The notes beneath the pieces were generated by a model. The model did not search any database and had not been told where the DNA came from. It was given only the letters and a program-made list of their open reading frames with translations. A program made the translations under genes and the position numbers. Of a stretch of DNA of 64,000 nucleotides, positions 42,963 through 53,133 are shown one piece after another; within the stretch, counting starts at the first letter, position 1, and each line of letters begins with the position of its first letter. The stretch is from Companilactobacillus versmoldensis DSM 14857 = KCTC 3814 (GTDB lineage: Bacteria > Bacillota > Bacilli > Lactobacillales > Lactobacillaceae), in contig NZ_AZFA01000006.1 of assembly GCF_001434295.1 (NCBI RefSeq), forward strand, positions 54,675 through 118,674. The letters are read 5' to 3'.

Positions 42963-43925
42963 TTGGAGAGAGCAGAAGCACTTGGAAAATGGGTTGGTAG
43001 ATGGTTTACAGTTTTAGTAGTCATCTGGGCAGTTTTTAATTATTTATTGCCACAAACGAGTCAGTGGGTAATTCCCAATACGTCATATTTATTAGGGATC
43101 ATTTTATTCGGAATGGGACTAACTTTACGGGGAGAAGATTTTGTCTGTATTGCCAAACGACCTTTGCCAGTTATTTTGGGGACCGTGGCACACTATGTCA
43201 TCATGCCGACGATTGCCTGGTTGTTATGTCAAATATTCCATTTAACCGGTGCAACTGCTGTTGGTGTCATATTAGTTGGTTCATGTCCTAGTGGAACTTC
43301 GTCAAGTGTTATGGCATATCTAGCAGGTGGGGATGTTGCTTTGGATGTATCAATTGAAACTTTGTCGACAATTTTAGCACCACTGGCTTTACCAGGATTG
43401 TTAATGTTTTACGCCGGACAGTATGTCACTATCCCAACGACTTCATTATTTTTAAGTACTATCAGGATCGTGTTGATTCCGATTATCTTAGGTGTAGTTA
43501 TCCATACGATTTTCAAAAAACATATTGATTACATTACGCGAGCTTTACCGTTGATTTCTCAAACTGCTATTTTACTGATCATCGGAGCAGTTATTTCCGC
43601 CAATCATGCAGAATTATTTACGGCTACGACTGCTTTAGTTATCCCGGTAGTTGTTCTTCATAATTTATCAGGATATGGTATAGGATTTTTATTCTCAATT
43701 TTGATCAGACTAAAAGATCCTCAACGAAAAGCAATTACTTTTGAAGTCGGAATGCAAGACTCAAGTTTAGGAGCTACTTTAGCAATGATGTTCTTCTCAC
43801 CTGCAGCTGCAATCCCATCGACGATTTTTAGTGTCTGGCACAATATTTCAGGTTCGGTCTTATCTTCATATTGGAGATCGCATACTGAACGTAAAATGGC
43901 CGCTGCTGGAACAGTTGCTGGATAA
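42963..43925 (+). CDS. Bile acid:sodium symporter family transporter (BASS)
   Basis: 320 residues, about nine to ten helices. Seen: GMGLTLRGEDF near residue 50, SCPSGTSSSVMAYLAGGD near residue 107 and the crossover region EVGMQDSSLGATLA near residue 263, all BASS signatures. PanS-type members carry ketopantoate and other 2-oxo acids, which would fit the position after ilvD, whose product 2-oxoisovalerate leads to pantothenate. The TTG start follows AAAGGGGAT. Confidence 0.85.
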   Translation: MERAEALGKWVGRWFTVLVVIWAVFNYLLPQTSQWVIPNTSYLLGIILFGMGLTLRGEDFVCIAKRPLPVILGTVAHYVIMPTIAWLLCQIFHLTGATAVGVILVGSCPSGTSSSVMAYLAGGDVALDVSIETLSTILAPLALPGLLMFYAGQYVTIPTTSLFLSTIRIVLIPIILGVVIHTIFKKHIDYITRALPLISQTAILLIIGAVISANHAELFTATTALVIPVVVLHNLSGYGIGFLFSILIRLKDPQRKAITFEVGMQDSSLGATLAMMFFSPAAAIPSTIFSVWHNISGSVLSSYWRSHTERKMAAAGTVAG

Positions 43926-43949
43926 AAATTTTAATGTAAAGCTAAATGA

Positions 43950-43986
43950 AAAAATCCAAGTGTTATTAAAATATCTGGATTTTTTA
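43950..43986 (+). terminator. Terminator of the ilv operon
   Basis: AAAAATCCA (43950-43958) pairs with TGGATTTTT (43976-43984); an A-rich/T-rich stem of moderate strength. Confidence 0.75.
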
Positions 43987-44149
43987 GTTTTAATTATTTG
44001 AAAATTTTGATTTTGGTCAATTAACTAAACGAAATTTTTAACGATTGAGTTAACTCTAAAATTGTTGGAAAGATTTTCGTTTATCGTACATATGTTTGCC
44101 TTTTTGTGGTACGATAGCTCTTGTCAAAAAGTTGTGGGCGGGGGAAAAT

Positions 44150-44422
44150 ATGCAAATCGTTTTATTCTTGATCGGTTCAGTATTCGCACTATTGCTTGAA
44201 AAATATATTTTTGCTAATAATAAACATGCTTGGGTTGGTGCCATTATACCGCTGATGTCAGTCTTTTTAGTGGTCTGGTTGCTTGTCAGTGCTAGGATGA
44301 CTTGGGGAATCACTGATCTCATCATCGGCGCCTTGTTCGTTTTCTTCAATTTCATTTTTTGGAGTCAGGGATTAGGCTTATATCATCGACGTCAACAGAT
44401 GAAAAGAACAGGCAAAGCATAA
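44150..44422 (+). CDS. Small membrane protein, function unknown
   Basis: 90 residues with three hydrophobic segments and a short basic tail (HRRQQMKRTGKA). The start at 44150 has GGGGG 4-5 nt upstream; the frame continues up to 44096 without a better site. No family was recognised. It stands alone between the ilv operon and mntH, with its own terminator. Confidence 0.7.
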   Translation: MQIVLFLIGSVFALLLEKYIFANNKHAWVGAIIPLMSVFLVVWLLVSARMTWGITDLIIGALFVFFNFIFWSQGLGLYHRRQQMKRTGKA

Positions 44423-44433
44423 TTATATACGTT

Positions 44434-44464
44434 AGGATCAAAGGAAAACTTTGATCCTTTTTTG
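44434..44464 (+). terminator. Terminator after the small membrane protein gene
   Basis: AGGATCAAAG (44434-44443) pairs with CTTTGATCCT (44449-44458), then TTTTTT. Confidence 0.92.
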
Positions 44465-44628
44465 TTCCTTTGTGAGTAGGATCTGCAAAATATTATTGAG
44501 TTTAAAATTATCATAATGATTTATTAATTTAGTCATTTGTTAACAAGAGAAATATTTAAATTCGAAAAATCGTCCTCTTTTTCTGGTGTTAGTATTCTTG
44601 CGGACTTAGGAAACGGAGGCACGGAAAA

Positions 44629-46221
44629 ATGAGTAAAGAAGATCAACCACGTAAACGTAAATTGATCGAATATGCCAATGGTCCTTCACTAGAAGAAATT
44701 AACAGTACGGTCAAAGTTCCTAAAAATAAGAGCTTTCTCCACACATTATTTATTTATTCTGGTCCCGGTGCATTAGTTGCTGTCGGTTATATGGATCCAG
44801 GTAATTGGTCAACGTCTATCACTGGTGGACAAAATTTTGAGTATTTATTGATGTCTGTGATTCTTCTTTCTAGTTTAGTTGCTATGTTATTGCAATATAT
44901 GGCTGCTAAACTAGGAATTGTAACCCAGATGGATCTAGCTCAAGCCATTAGAGCTAGAACAGGAAAAGCTTTAGGAATAGTTTTATGGATCATGACAGAA
45001 TTCGCCATTATGGCGACAGATATCGCCGAGGTCATCGGTGCCGCCATCGCGCTCTACTTACTATTCCATATCCCTTTGATCATTGCAGTATTCATTACTG
45101 TATTTGATGTTTTGCTATTATTACTTTTGACTAAGATCGGCTTTAGAAAAATTGAAGCTATTGTTGTTTGTTTGATCTTGGTCATTATTGTGGTCTTTAG
45201 TTATCAAGTTGCTTTGTCAGATCCTAACTGGGCTGGCGTTATGAAAGGCTTGATCCCAGTTAAAGAGACCTTCTCACAAAGCCCAACAGTCGCTGGTATG
45301 ACACCATTGAGTGGTGCTTTGGGTATCATTGGTGCCACAGTTATGCCTCACAATTTGTATTTGCACTCAGCAATTTCTCAAACCAGAAAAATCGATCACA
45401 AAGATCCTGAACAAGTTGCTATGTCAGTTAAATTTACTGCTTGGGATTCCAATATCCAATTGACATTTGCTTTCTTCGTCAATGCTTTGCTACTGATCAT
45501 GGGTGTTGCTGTCTTCAAGAGTGGTGCCGTCAAAGACCCATCATTCTTTGGCTTGTTCCAAGCTTTGTCAGATACTAAAACGATGAGCAATGGTGTTTTA
45601 GCAAGCGTTGCCCGGACAGGTATCCTTTCAACCTTGTTTGCTGTAGCATTGTTAGCATCAGGTCAAAATTCAACTATTACTGGAACTTTGACTGGACAAG
45701 TCATTATGGAAGGTTTCGTTCATATGAGAATGCCATTATGGCTCCGTCGATTAGTAACACGTTTGATCTCAGTTATTCCAGTTTTGATCTGCGTTTAAAT
45801 GACAAGCGGAAAGAGCGCCATTGATGAGCACGTTGCCTTAAATGACCTGATGAATAATTCTCAGGTATTCTTAGCCTTTGCTTTGCCATTCTCAATGCTG
45901 CCACTATTGTTGATGACAGATAGCAAAGCCGAAATGGGCCAAAGATTTAAAAATTCATTCTTGATCAAACTGTTTGGTTGGGTGTCAGTCATTGCTTTGA
46001 CCTATCTGAATATGATGGGCTTGCCTGATCAAATCGAAGGTTTCTTTGGCGATAACCCAAGTGAAGCCCAGACAGTTTTAGCCGACAATATCGCCTATGT
46101 TTTGATCGTCTTAGTCATTGCTTTATTAGTTTGGACTATCGTCGAAATGTATCGCGGCAATAAACGAGTTGCTAAAATTGAATCTGAAAGAAAGTCGCAA
46201 ATCGACGAGAGTGAAAAATAA
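44629..46221 (+). pseudogene. mntH: Manganese transporter MntH (Nramp), split by an in-frame stop
   Basis: Codons 1-389 (44629-45798) encode the first ten or so helices of an Nramp transporter: DPGNWSTS, the [11 protein letters not shown] motif and [15 protein letters not shown] are all present. A TAA at 45796-45798 then interrupts the frame; the next codon is ATG and the same frame runs on for 140 residues (TSGKSAIDEHVALNDLMNNS and two more helices) to 46221. One base (TTA to TAA) would restore a protein of about 530 residues, the normal length. The rest is well conserved, so the change is recent, a sequencing error, or read-through. No ribosome site precedes the second part. Confidence 0.85.
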
Positions 46222-46658
46222 TGACAAAAAAATATCGAAAAATTCTTGTGGCAGTAGATAATTCCGATGATGCTCAATTGGCCTTCGAATATGCAATTTA
46301 TCGTTCTAAATTAGCTGATTGTGCACTGACTATTGCTACCATCATGGAAGACAATGATTTTAACTCTTTTGAAGTTTTATCCAAAGATTATATGGAAGAT
46401 AAACGACATGCCTTAGAAGCTGATCTTTTAAAATTTAAAAAAGTGGCTGAAGAAAGTGGCGTTCGTCAAGTCGATACTTTTTTGACTGAAGATGATCAAG
46501 AAGCTGGAGAAACGATTGTCAAGAAACTTATCCCTGATCTTAAACCAGATCTATTAGTCATTGGTTCACGTTCAAAAAAGGGTGTCGGTAAATATTTTGG
46601 TAGCCAAGCTAGTTATATGGTCCGACATGCGCCTATCTCAGTAGTTGTTGTCAGATAA
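46221..46658 (+). CDS. Universal stress protein (UspA family)
   Basis: 145 residues. The N-terminal ILVAVDNSDDAQLAFEYA and the C-terminal nucleotide-binding loop GSRSKKGVGKYFGSQASYMV are typical of ATP-binding Usp proteins. It overlaps the end of mntH (TAATG). mntH-usp pairs are common in lactobacilli, suggesting a link between manganese and stress. Confidence 0.9.
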   Translation: MTKKYRKILVAVDNSDDAQLAFEYAIYRSKLADCALTIATIMEDNDFNSFEVLSKDYMEDKRHALEADLLKFKKVAEESGVRQVDTFLTEDDQEAGETIVKKLIPDLKPDLLVIGSRSKKGVGKYFGSQASYMVRHAPISVVVVR

Positions 46659-46667
46659 ATAATAAAT

Positions 46668-46695
46668 AAAGCCAACTCGTAAGAGTTGGCTTTTT
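46668..46695. terminator. Bidirectional terminator between usp and cls
   Basis: AAAGCCAACTC (46668-46678) pairs with GAGTTGGCTTT (46683-46693). Confidence 0.92.
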
Positions 46696-46700
46696 GATTG

Positions 46701-48170
46701 CTATAGAATTGGTGATAATAGACGTGAGAAACGTTGCTTAAAATGCATCCACCAACCTTGACTGTCGATAACTTCTTGAGTGATCAAAGTTGATTGATCT
46801 ATATCTCTTTCAAATGAGCGTTTGATCCGATTAGCTATTTGTGAGTCATAAATGAAAGCATTGGCTTCAAAATTCAAAGAATAGCTACGGAAATCATGAT
46901 TCATTGAACCGACTGAACAAATCTTGTCATCGATGATCGATGTTTTGGCATGCATGAAGCCATTTTCGTAACTGTAAATCTTGATGCCAAAGTTAGTCAG
47001 CAGATTTGAATAGTACTGAGTAGCCCGGTAAATAAAGGGATGATCAGGCATGCATGGGACCATGATCCTGACGTCGACACCAGACCGTGAAGCAATCGTT
47101 AAGGCTGTAAACATAGGATCATCGGGGATCAAATAAGGTGTCTGGATCCAGACGCTCTTTTTGGCATTGATGATCATATCGATGAAACCGTCTTTTAAAA
47201 TCTCTTGGCGTGAATCGGGGCCATCGGTCACGATTTGGATTGGTAAATTGGTATTAACATTGAAACGGTCAGCAGGGAAATACTTTTCCATAAAGACCAA
47301 TGGCTTGGTTTTACGATCCACTGAGGCATTCCAATCTTGGAAGAATCTTTCCTGCATCAACAGCGCAGCAGTACCTTTGATCCGAATGTGTTCATCACGC
47401 CAATAACCAAATTTTTTTGATTTACCAACGTATTGATCACCAACATTGAATCCACCGATCCAACCGGCGCTACCATCGATGATGACTAATTTTCTATGCA
47501 AATGGTAGTTTAAACGAGTTTTATAAATAACGTTTTTTGAAGTGATGAAAGGTAAGACTTGGCCACCTGCTACTTCAAATTCTTTGAACCAACGTTTATT
47601 AGTACCGCCTGAACCCCAAGGATCATATAAGATTCTAACCTCTAATCCTTGTTTAGCTTTTTCAGTCAAGATATCCAAAAATTCTTGACCGATCTCACTT
47701 TTGATGAACGCATAATATTCGACATGGACGGTTTCTTTAGCTCGTTTCACATCGTCAAACAAACGTTCAAATTTCTTTTCCCCATCGTCAAAAAGTTCAA
47801 TTTCGTTGTGACGAGTCAAAGGTGTCTCTTCAGTTCGGTTGAAGAAACTGATCACGTGACGAGCATAATAGGTCTCATCGTATCTTGAACTACGTCGTCC
47901 TCGAAATCTTTCCTGCTCAGCAATTTTCTTCAATTGGTTGAGTCCAATGTGTTCCTGATTGCTAATATTAAAGATCTTTTCTTGGGCGATCCCTCGGCCG
48001 AAGAAAGCGTAAATCAAGAATCCTAAAATTGGTAATAGTAATAAGACTAGTATCCAAGCCCAAGTTGTAACGATATTTCTTGGTCTATGAAAAACCGTTA
48101 TCAGAGCGGAAATTGTATTTAATAGTAGAATTACGATTACTGCCCAAAATATCCAGTGATCTAATATCAT
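46701..48170 (-). CDS. cls: Cardiolipin synthase
   Basis: About 489 residues: two N-terminal membrane helices, then two phospholipase D domains with the HKD motifs HRKLVIID (near residue 223) and HAKTSIID (near 402). It condenses phosphatidylglycerol into cardiolipin. ATG 48170 is used since GGGGAG lies just upstream; the open frame begins seven codons earlier. Confidence 0.93.
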   Translation of the reverse strand: MILDHWIFWAVIVILLLNTISALITVFHRPRNIVTTWAWILVLLLLPILGFLIYAFFGRGIAQEKIFNISNQEHIGLNQLKKIAEQERFRGRRSSRYDETYYARHVISFFNRTEETPLTRHNEIELFDDGEKKFERLFDDVKRAKETVHVEYYAFIKSEIGQEFLDILTEKAKQGLEVRILYDPWGSGGTNKRWFKEFEVAGGQVLPFITSKNVIYKTRLNYHLHRKLVIIDGSAGWIGGFNVGDQYVGKSKKFGYWRDEHIRIKGTAALLMQERFFQDWNASVDRKTKPLVFMEKYFPADRFNVNTNLPIQIVTDGPDSRQEILKDGFIDMIINAKKSVWIQTPYLIPDDPMFTALTIASRSGVDVRIMVPCMPDHPFIYRATQYYSNLLTNFGIKIYSYENGFMHAKTSIIDDKICSVGSMNHDFRSYSLNFEANAFIYDSQIANRIKRSFERDIDQSTLITQEVIDSQGWWMHFKQRFSRLLSPIL

Positions 48171-48202
48171 AATAATCTCCCCAAAAATCAATTCGATAAT
48201 AT

Positions 48203-48270
48203 AAAAAAAGTGTACGTCAAATCATTTATAAAATCTATTTTTACAAATAAAATAATCGTACACTTTTTTT
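48203..48270 (-). terminator. Terminator of the trpDCFBA operon
   Basis: AAAGTGTACG and CGTACACTTT form a stem around about 40 nt, with a T-run on the minus strand (48209-48203). Confidence 0.8.
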
Positions 48271-48272
48271 TA

Positions 48273-49058
48273 TTAGGCTGTAATAGTTATCGCATTTTTA
48301 ATTTCTTGGGCGTAATTTGCTAATTTGGACTGTAGTTCAGTTGAGTCTGCTGTTTCGTCGACCATTTTAACGACAGCACTACCAATAATGATCCCATCAG
48401 ATATCTCGGATAACTTAGCGGCTTGTTCAGGGGAGTGGATACCAAAACCGATTGCTACCGGAACCTGGGTCACTTGTTTGATTCGTTCGATAGTTTTAGT
48501 CAATTGCTCAGAAAAACTATTTCTGACTCCAGTGACACCAAGAGAAGAAACCATGTAAATAAAGCCACTAGCACTAGCTGCAATTTCTTCAATTCGATCA
48601 CCAGAAGCAGGCGAGATCAATGGGATCAAATCGATTTGATATTGGTCAGCGATGGGACGTAATTCTCCTTGTTCTTCCATTGGTAAATCAGGAATGACTA
48701 ATCCTGAAATATTTAAATCTTGGCATCTCTGACAAAATTTTTCGTAGCCGTATTTGAAGACGATATTCAAATAAGTTAAAAAGACGATTGGTACGTCAGT
48801 CTTTTGACGGACATTTTCGACGATTTCGAAGACTACGTCAGTATTGACGCCTGCATCGAAGGCTCGTAAGTCGGCAGCTTGAATGACTGGACCGTCAGCT
48901 ACTGGGTCAGAAAAGGGGATACCTAGTTCCACGATATCAGCGCCGTTTTCGGCTAAGGTCACTACATTGTCGATAGTTGTCTGAGCATTCGGATCATCGG
49001 CGACTAAAAAGGGAATGAAAGCTTTTTTATTTTGAAAAATCTCAGTTAATTTACTCAT
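48273..49058 (-). CDS. trpA: Tryptophan synthase, alpha subunit
   Basis: 261 residues, TIM barrel. It splits indole-3-glycerol phosphate to indole, which passes to TrpB. The catalytic glutamate is in [15 protein letters not shown] near residue 42, and the second acidic residue lies in FLTYLNI... near 95. It overlaps trpB by 8 bp; GAGGAG lies 9 nt before the ATG. Last gene of the operon. Confidence 0.95.
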   Translation of the reverse strand: MSKLTEIFQNKKAFIPFLVADDPNAQTTIDNVVTLAENGADIVELGIPFSDPVADGPVIQAADLRAFDAGVNTDVVFEIVENVRQKTDVPIVFLTYLNIVFKYGYEKFCQRCQDLNISGLVIPDLPMEEQGELRPIADQYQIDLIPLISPASGDRIEEIAASASGFIYMVSSLGVTGVRNSFSEQLTKTIERIKQVTQVPVAIGFGIHSPEQAAKLSEISDGIIIGSAVVKMVDETADSTELQSKLANYAQEIKNAITITA

Positions 49059-50256
49059 CAATATCTACTCCTCTATATTTAGCAATTGAGGCCACGTCTT
49101 TGTCACCACGGCCTGATAAGGTACAAATGATAACTTGGTCTTTACTCATCTTAGGTGCGATTTTTTCCACGTAAGCGACCGCATGACAGCTTTCGATGGC
49201 TGCAACGATACCTTCAGTTTTAGCAATGTACTCAAAAGCTTGTACTGCTTCTTCATCGGTTACACCGACATATTGAGCTCGCTTCAATTCAGCTAATTGG
49301 GCGTGTTCAGGACCAACACCTGGATAATCAAGTCCAGCAGAGATCGAATAAACTTTATCGATCTGACCATCGTTATTTTGTAAGAAGAGTGACTTCATAC
49401 CATGGAAAATCCCAACTGAACCCCGTTCGATTGTAGCTGCCGTTTGGTCAGTATTGACTCCTTTACCAGCAGCCTCGCAACCAATCAGCTTGACGTCTGG
49501 ATCATTGATATATTCAGCAAAACTACCGATAGCATTGCTACCGCCACCAACACAGGCAACGACCATATCAGGGAGTTTGCCCTCAGCCTCTAAGATCTGT
49601 TGTTTGGATTCCTTACTGATGACACTTTGAAAATCGTGGACCATTTTTGGGAACGGATAAGGACCGACCGCAGAACCCATCACATAAAAAGTGTCGTCGA
49701 TCCGTGAAGTCCACTCCTGCAAAGCAGCGTTAACAGCGTCCTTGAGCACCATCGAACCAGTCGTCACCGGATGCACCTTCGCACCCAATAATTCCATCCG
49801 GTAGACATTCAACTTTTGACGTTCTGTATCCACCTTGCCCATGAAAATCTCACAGTCCATCTTGAACAAAGCAGCAATCGTAGCGGTGGCGACACCGTGT
49901 TGACCAGCTCCAGTTTCCGCAATCAGACGAGTTTTACCCATCCGCTTGGCTAAGAGCGCTTGTCCGATAACATTATTGATCTTGTGGGCGCCCGTATGAT
50001 TGAGATCTTCACGTTTCAAATAAATTTTGGCACCGCCTAAGTCTTCGGTCATTTGTTTTGCGTAATATAACAATGAAGGACGATTAGCATAGTTGTTTAA
50101 CAAATCATCTAACTCCTTCACAAAATCTGGATCATTGCGATATTTGTCATAGGCGTCAGCCACACGCTGTAATTCAGCCATCAACGTTTCAGGGATGTAT
50201 TGACCACCAAATTGGCCATAATGGCGAGTATCTGTTTTAGCTTGCATTTCTTTCAT
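49051..50256 (-). CDS. trpB: Tryptophan synthase, beta subunit
   Basis: 401 residues. PLP enzyme joining indole and serine. The PLP lysine is in HTGAHKINN (near residue 91), with GGGSNAIG (near 236) for the phosphate. Normal length for the TrpB1 class that pairs with TrpA. Confidence 0.95.
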   Translation of the reverse strand: MKEMQAKTDTRHYGQFGGQYIPETLMAELQRVADAYDKYRNDPDFVKELDDLLNNYANRPSLLYYAKQMTEDLGGAKIYLKREDLNHTGAHKINNVIGQALLAKRMGKTRLIAETGAGQHGVATATIAALFKMDCEIFMGKVDTERQKLNVYRMELLGAKVHPVTTGSMVLKDAVNAALQEWTSRIDDTFYVMGSAVGPYPFPKMVHDFQSVISKESKQQILEAEGKLPDMVVACVGGGSNAIGSFAEYINDPDVKLIGCEAAGKGVNTDQTAATIERGSVGIFHGMKSLFLQNNDGQIDKVYSISAGLDYPGVGPEHAQLAELKRAQYVGVTDEEAVQAFEYIAKTEGIVAAIESCHAVAYVEKIAPKMSKDQVIICTLSGRGDKDVASIAKYRGVDIDE

Positions 50257-50284
50257 GGTAATTCTCCTTTTGATAATTTGATTT

Positions 50285-50863
50285 TTAAATTGAATGAACT
50301 AAATTGACTATTTGAGAAATTTTCTGTGGATCTTTTTTGCCATCTGTTTCAACGCCACGCGAGAGGTCAACGATAGTTGGCTTAACTTGTTTTATGGCGA
50401 TTTGAACGTTTCTGCTATCGATAGAACTGGCGATGATCAATGGTTTGTTGGTTTTGACGGTGATTTTTTGCCAATCAATTAATTTTCCGTTGCCTGCGCC
50501 GCTGTCGATCATGATGAAGTCAGCTGAAGTTTTACGGATAGTATTTGGTTTAAAAACTTTGATGACCGGGACGTGTTTGGCATGTAAGGCTTTGATGGCC
50601 CCTTCTGATTCATTTCCGTGAAGCTGGATCAAAGAGATTGCTCCACTATCGAAAGCTTGAAGCATTTCTTCAAGAGGTGCGTCCATAAAGACGCCAACAC
50701 TTGGAATATGACTATCCAAATGCTGCCTTAGCTTCAAAGCCTGTTTCAAAGAGAGCTGATGACGTCCTGGGGCAAAGATGAACCCTGCATAATCAGCTTG
50801 AGCTTGATTGACCGCTTGGACATCTTCGACTTTCATCAGTCCGCAAATTTTTATTTTTGTCAT
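50285..50863 (-). CDS. trpF: Phosphoribosylanthranilate isomerase
   Basis: 192 residues, TIM barrel. The start [12 protein letters not shown] with the catalytic cysteine and the C-terminal [17 protein letters not shown] are family signatures. ATG 50863 is chosen; a GTG two codons upstream overlaps the trpC stop. Confidence 0.93.
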   Translation of the reverse strand: MTKIKICGLMKVEDVQAVNQAQADYAGFIFAPGRHQLSLKQALKLRQHLDSHIPSVGVFMDAPLEEMLQAFDSGAISLIQLHGNESEGAIKALHAKHVPVIKVFKPNTIRKTSADFIMIDSGAGNGKLIDWQKITVKTNKPLIIASSIDSRNVQIAIKQVKPTIVDLSRGVETDGKKDPQKISQIVNLVHSI

Positions 50864-50865
50864 GA

Positions 50866-51645
50866 TCACACGACCTTAAATTGTTTGATAAGTTCAGTTT
50901 TATCAGTTGATCTCATCAATGTTTCACCAATCAAAACGCCATTTATCCCAGCATCTTTCAGCTTTTTGGCGTCGGCAGTTGTTTTAATGCCGCTTTCGGC
51001 TATCATCGGGATATCTTGAGGGATCAAGTTTCTCAGTCGTAAACTGTTGTTCAAATCAACGCTGAAGTCATTTAAATTACGATTATTGACTCCCAATAAT
51101 TCAACTTCTTGGTTCAAAGCACGCTTAAGTTCAGATTCATCATGGACTTCAACTAAAGCTGTTAGACCTAGTCGTTTTGCGAGTTTCAAATAATCAGCTA
51201 GTTGTCGCTCACTCAGGATGGCGACGATCAATAAGATCAAACTTGCTCCAGCCGATTTTGCTTGGTAAATCATGTATGGGTCAATCGTGAAATCCTTGCG
51301 TAAAAGTGGAGTCCGTACCTGTTTGCTGATTTCTTGTAAATATTTGAGGTCACCTTTAAAGTAGTCAGGCTCAGTCAGAACGGAGATTGCGTCAACGTTT
51401 GCAGCTTGGTATTCTGTGGCAATCTGCAAATAAGGAAAATCATTGACGATAGTACCTTTAGAAGGTGAAGAATGTTTAACTTCACCAATGATGTGAAGAC
51501 CTGGTTGAAGAAATCTTTTTGACAATGAACTATGTTTTTGGACGGGAAGTTGCTCAGCTTTTGCTTGTAACTTTGATAATGGTATTTGTGCTTTTTCTGC
51601 TGCGATCCGTTTAGTAGTTACTTTGACTAAATCGTCTAAAATCAT
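50866..51645 (-). CDS. trpC: Indole-3-glycerol phosphate synthase
   Basis: 259 residues. EVKHSSPSKG (near residue 55) with the catalytic residues, LLRKDFTIDPYMIYQA near 111, and the late ESGIKTTADAKKL are present. It overlaps trpD by 4 bp and trpF closely, so the genes are translationally coupled. Confidence 0.95.
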   Translation of the reverse strand: MILDDLVKVTTKRIAAEKAQIPLSKLQAKAEQLPVQKHSSLSKRFLQPGLHIIGEVKHSSPSKGTIVNDFPYLQIATEYQAANVDAISVLTEPDYFKGDLKYLQEISKQVRTPLLRKDFTIDPYMIYQAKSAGASLILLIVAILSERQLADYLKLAKRLGLTALVEVHDESELKRALNQEVELLGVNNRNLNDFSVDLNNSLRLRNLIPQDIPMIAESGIKTTADAKKLKDAGINGVLIGETLMRSTDKTELIKQFKVV

Positions 51646-52661
51646 GCAGCCACACCCGCTTGCGTCAATTTGATAAAGCTTTGTAATCTGTTTAAAGCTG
51701 AACCATTATCAATTGTTTCTGTTGCCATTTTTACAGCTGTAGGTAAGTCGATATTAGGACGAGCAGTGTGGATAGCTATGGCTGAATTTAAAATTATTAC
51801 GTCGCGTTTAGGTCCAAGCTGGCCGGTTAAAACATCTAAAGTAATCTGAGCATTTTCTTCTGGTGTACCACCGATAATGTCTGACTTGTTAGCTCTTGGT
51901 AGACCTAGCTGTTCAGGAGTTAATTCATATTTAGTAAATTCACCTTGGTGGATCTCCATGATTGTAGTTGCATCGGAGATAGAAGCTTCATCAAAACCAT
52001 CTTGTCCATGAATGACTGCTGCATCTTGAACACCAATCTGTTGAAGGACTTGAGCCATTGGTTCGACCAACTCCTCGGAATAAACACCTAAGACTTGTTG
52101 GCTGGCATGAGCGGGATTGGCAAGTGGTCCTAAGACATTGAAGAGGGTCCGAATACCTAATTCTGAACGAACCGGAGCAACGTACTTCATGGCTTTGTGA
52201 TATTCCTGTGCAAACAAGAAACAGATACCGATTTTATTTAGAATAGCTTCGCTTTCTTTAGGATCGAGTTGAATCTTAACACCTAATGATTCTAAAACAT
52301 CGGCTGCACCACTTTTTGAAGAAGCAGCTCGATTGCCATGTTTAGCAACGGGAATGCCACTAGCAGCTACCACTAAGGCTGAAGTGGTAGAAATGTTGAA
52401 TGAGTTCGAGTGGTCGCCACCAGTTCCAACAATTTCTAAGACTGGTTCATCCGCTTGAAAAGTTAAAGCGTGAGAACGCATGGCACTAGCTGCACCGGCA
52501 ATTTCTGCAACAGTCTCTTTTTTTACTGAGAGAGCAGTTAAGAAGCTGGCAATTTGAATCGCTGAAGTTTTTCCAGACATGATCTCGTCGATCACTTTAT
52601 TAGTTTCATCAAAAGATAAGTCATTATTTTCAGTTAATTTTTTAATAGCATTTTCAATCAT
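51642..52661 (-). CDS. trpD: Anthranilate phosphoribosyltransferase
   Basis: 339 residues. PRPP-binding GTGGDHSNSFNIST lies near residue 80, followed by KHGNRAASSKSGAADVLE. The frame is open 102 codons further upstream, but that stretch is the T-box leader; the ATG at 52661 has GGAGGAA 8 nt upstream and is the family start. First gene of trpDCFBA. Confidence 0.95.
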   Translation of the reverse strand: MIENAIKKLTENNDLSFDETNKVIDEIMSGKTSAIQIASFLTALSVKKETVAEIAGAASAMRSHALTFQADEPVLEIVGTGGDHSNSFNISTTSALVVAASGIPVAKHGNRAASSKSGAADVLESLGVKIQLDPKESEAILNKIGICFLFAQEYHKAMKYVAPVRSELGIRTLFNVLGPLANPAHASQQVLGVYSEELVEPMAQVLQQIGVQDAAVIHGQDGFDEASISDATTIMEIHQGEFTKYELTPEQLGLPRANKSDIIGGTPEENAQITLDVLTGQLGPKRDVIILNSAIAIHTARPNIDLPTAVKMATETIDNGSALNRLQSFIKLTQAGVAA

Positions 52662-52747
52662 GGTAAGTTCCTCCAAATTTTTTTGTTTTTTAAAGTAAAT
52701 TTGAGGACTGCCATCGTAATTGTTTGAACATAAGATAACCCCCTGAG

Positions 52748-53045
52748 ATAAAAAAAATCCGCCCATAAACGCATAGCGTTTAAGGACGGATATACCGCGG
52801 TGCCACCTTATTTTAACGGATGAAAATAGTTTTTGAGTATCACAAATCATACTCAAATATTTTCGATCCATTACTCTTAGCGAAGGACTAACATCCTCCC
52901 GACAACTTACGTATGCATAACGTTCTTTCGTACTCATTACTTTTCGGAAAGACCCTCGATGGTCCATTTAATTACCTGCGTTCGATCGTATTCTCAGCAA
53001 TGGCGACTCTCTTTGCGTGCACGATAATCTTGACTTCCATCTCAT
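52748..53045 (-). promoter_or_regulatory. Tryptophan T-box leader of trpDCFBA
   Basis: Minus strand: the specifier codon is TGG (52966-52964, in AAATGGACC). The antiterminator bulge GGTGGCACCGCGG (about 52806-52794) follows, then the terminator (ATCCGTCC...GGGCGGAT with TTTTTTT, about 52789-52750). Uncharged tRNA-Trp should allow read-through. Confidence 0.93.
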
Positions 53046-53076
53046 TGGTTTATGGACGAATTTATTTGTTGTATAG

Positions 53077-53105
53077 AGATTAAAGCTAGAAATTAGCTTT
53101 GTCAA
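53077..53105 (-). promoter_or_regulatory. Promoter of the trpDCFBA unit
   Basis: Minus strand TTGACA (53105-53100), 17 bp, TAATCT (53082-53077). Confidence 0.82.
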
Positions 53106-53133
53106 GGATAAAATTAATATTTGTCTAATTAAT

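Noticed and set aside
52662..52967. N-terminal extension of trpD of 102 codons
   Set aside because: This stretch is the T-box leader with specifier, antiterminator and terminator; the true start has a clear Shine-Dalgarno.
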